Source: Clostridia bacterium (lineage in GTDB: Bacteria; Bacillota; Clostridia; Oscillospirales; CAG-272). Taken from it: 7,005 nt of DNA. The notes beneath the pieces are model-generated. The model ran no database searches. It was not told where the DNA came from and saw nothing but the letters and a program-made list of their open reading frames with translations. Both the position numbers and the translations under genes were made by a program. Positions 6,016 to 7,005 of the stretch are shown here, piece after piece (position 1 is the stretch's first letter; each line of letters opens with the position of its first letter). The stretch lies in contig JAKSVJ010000065.1 of assembly GCA_024408015.1 (NCBI GenBank), positions 1-7,005 on the forward strand, written 5' to 3'.

Positions 6016-6885
6016 TTATTTAACCTCAACGAGTTCTATTTTAAAGTTAAGTTCTTTTCCTGCCATTTCGTGGTTTGCATCAAATGTGATATTTTCTTCA
6101 TCCTTTGCAAGAACTGTAACAGGGAAAGGTTGACCATTTCCGTTTGACAAATAGATTGATTCTCCAACTGAAAGGTTTTCAGATCCAGGAAGTTGCTGTA
6201 TTCTCAATGAGAAAATTGCACTTGGATCTCTCATTCCATAAGCTTCACTTGGCATAAGATGAACATTAACAATTTCACCAACAGACATTGTAGCAACAGC
6301 TTTGTCAAAACCACTAATCATCATTCCGGTACCACATACAAATTCAAGTGGTTCATTACGCTCATAAGATGAATCAAAAACAGTTCCATCATTAAATGTT
6401 CCTTCATAGTGAACTTTGCAAAGTAAACCCACGTTAGGTCCTTCAAATTCTGGTTCAGCATGGTGTCCACATCCACCGCCACAACCGCCGCCACAGTTGC
6501 CACATCCACCACCGCAACCACAGCCACAATCATCATCTTCAGATTGTTCTTCATGGTGATGGTCGCAGTTTACTCCAGCAGAAATTAGATTTCCGTTGAT
6601 ATATTCTTGAACTGCAGCATCAGTGTCTCCATCAATTCCAGACACTACTTCAATTCCAAGTTCACTTAGAGCATTTTGAGCTCCATCTCCCATACCTCCA
6701 CAAAGAAGCACGTCAATTTCATAACTATTGAGAAGTCCAGCCAAAGCACTATGACCTGCGCCTTGAGAGTTTACGATTGTTGTAGCTACAACTTTGCCGT
6801 CCTCAACATCATATAGTTTAAATTTAGATGTTTTTCCGAAATGTTGGAAAACATTACCATTATCATAAGTAACTGCTATTTTCAT
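6016..6885 (-). CDS. Fusion protein: NifX/NifB-type cofactor-binding domain, Cys-Gly-His linker, SlyD-like FKBP prolyl isomerase
   Basis: This 289-residue cytoplasmic protein has three parts. Residues 1 to about 105 match the dinitrogenase Fe-Mo cofactor biosynthesis family (NifX / C-terminal NifB fold): MKIAVTYDNGNVFQHFGKTSKFKLYDVEDG at the start (in part: FQHFGKTSKFKLYDV 13-27), then VLLCGGMGDGAQNAL (59-73, with Cys62). Residues 106-142 are a metal-binding-like linker with HHH at 109-111, seven Cys between 120 and 139 in a Gly background, and HH at 141-142. Residues about 150-289 are a SlyD-type FKBP: VHYEGTFNDGTVFDSS, ISGFDKAVATMSVGE, SEAYGMRD, and the insert-in-flap plus NHEMAGKELNF (271-281). 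In SlyD, prolyl isomerase/chaperone activity is paired with a His/Cys-rich nickel-binding tail. A metal or Fe-S cluster handling chaperone is a reasonable inference. No nif genes are visible, so a nitrogenase role is not supported. It heads an apparent operon with the hydrolase. Confidence 0.88.
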   Translation of the reverse strand: MKIAVTYDNGNVFQHFGKTSKFKLYDVEDGKVVATTIVNSQGAGHSALAGLLNSYEIDVLLCGGMGDGAQNALSELGIEVVSGIDGDTDAAVQEYINGNLISAGVNCDHHHEEQSEDDDCGCGCGGGCGNCGGGCGGGCGHHAEPEFEGPNVGLLCKVHYEGTFNDGTVFDSSYERNEPLEFVCGTGMMISGFDKAVATMSVGEIVNVHLMPSEAYGMRDPSAIFSLRIQQLPGSENLSVGESIYLSNGNGQPFPVTVLAKDEENITFDANHEMAGKELNFKIELVEVK

Positions 6886-6894
6886 TGTTATTTA

Positions 6895-6909
6895 ACGGCA
6901 TATTGCCGT
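6895..6909 (-). promoter_or_regulatory. Perfect 15-base palindrome/hairpin between Shine-Dalgarno site and start codon
   Basis: The sequence ACGGCA-ATA-TGCCGT (minus strand) is a perfect six-base-pair inverted repeat with a three-base centre. It lies between AAAGGA (6911-6916) and the ATG at 6885. Without the hairpin the spacing is 25 bases. If the 15 bases fold away, the effective spacing is ten, which suits initiation. It could equally be a DNA operator, because it lies downstream of the predicted transcription start. Confidence 0.55.
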
Positions 6910-6910
6910 A

Positions 6911-6916
6911 TCCTTT
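6911..6916 (-). promoter_or_regulatory. Shine-Dalgarno-like AAAGGA, unusually far from the start of the NifX/FKBP gene
   Basis: This is the only purine-rich anti-SD match in the leader. It is 25 bases before the ATG at 6885, with a hairpin in between. The start at 6885 is still well supported, because the NifX domain begins exactly there (MKIAVTYDNG). Confidence 0.5.
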
Positions 6917-6935
6917 CATAATAAATCACGAGTAA

Positions 6936-6964
6936 ATTATACCAAATGAGGCATTATAAAGCAA
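6936..6964 (-). promoter_or_regulatory. Extended -10 promoter of the NifX/FKBP-hydrolase operon
   Basis: The minus strand has a perfect TATAAT (6936-6941) preceded by TGG, giving the extended TGnTATAAT form. A weak -35 TTGCTT (6959-6964) lies 17 bases upstream. The predicted transcript starts near 6929, giving a leader of about 44 bases. A five-base-arm inverted repeat (GCATT 6951-6955 with AATGC 6963-6967) overlaps the -35 box and may be a regulator site, but it is short. From 6968 to 7005 I see only AT-rich sequence with no gene. Confidence 0.7.
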
Positions 6965-7005
6965 TGCATTTTGTGTTTGATTTTTATCAGCACTAATAAT
7001 ATAAT

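Noticed and set aside
6016..6885. Evidence for nitrogen fixation
   Set aside because: The NifX-like domain occurs widely in anaerobes without nitrogenase, and no nif structural or assembly gene is in the window.
6863..6919. Eighteen-codon leader peptide (ATG at 6919, minus strand) overlapping the NifX/FKBP start out of frame
   Set aside because: It has no ribosome-binding site, its ATG directly abuts AAAGGA, and it shows no run of regulatory codons, so it is probably chance.

Overview
The window is AT-rich and compactly coded. It carries bacterial-type promoters, Shine-Dalgarno sites and hairpin/T-tract terminators. The gene content and style suggest an anaerobic, low-GC Firmicute of the Clostridia kind, probably gut- or digester-associated: a short lipoprotein with a Thr/Glu/Ala repeat linker, a URO-D-family protein unrelated to haem neighbours, an acetylxylan-esterase-like alpha/beta hydrolase, and a NifX/FKBP fusion. 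This placement is inference from style, not from a marker gene.

Layout. Bases 1-1976 (+) hold the C-terminal part of a class I/II PLP aminotransferase, followed without a gap (TAATG overlap) by a Suv3-type RNA helicase with a C-terminal four-cysteine motif. A hairpin at 1986-2026 separates these from everything else, which lies on the minus strand, and looks like a bidirectional terminator between convergent genes. Reading the minus strand from the right end: an extended -10 promoter near 6936-6964; a fused NifX-like / Cys-Gly-His linker / SlyD-like FKBP protein (6885-6016); six bases later an alpha/beta hydrolase (6009-4813); then a LamG-type lipoprotein with its own near-consensus promoter (4753-3926) and a terminator (3891-3921). 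Next come a short hygromycin-phosphotransferase-like protein lacking its N-lobe and catalytic loop (3874-3173), and a URO-D family protein with its own promoter (3032-2025).

How the genes work together. Two transcription units look genuine: aminotransferase-helicase (+), and NifX/FKBP-hydrolase (-), which may read through into the lipoprotein because no terminator is visible after the hydrolase. The URO-D gene has its own promoter. The remaining gene, the phosphotransferase remnant, is boxed in between a terminator and the URO-D promoter and may be decaying. I see no RNA genes, insertion sequences, CRISPR array or origin. The most distinctive item is the NifX / metal-binding linker / SlyD fusion, whose Shine-Dalgarno site and start codon are separated by a perfect hairpin. 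I found no clear evidence of a wholly new multi-gene system.
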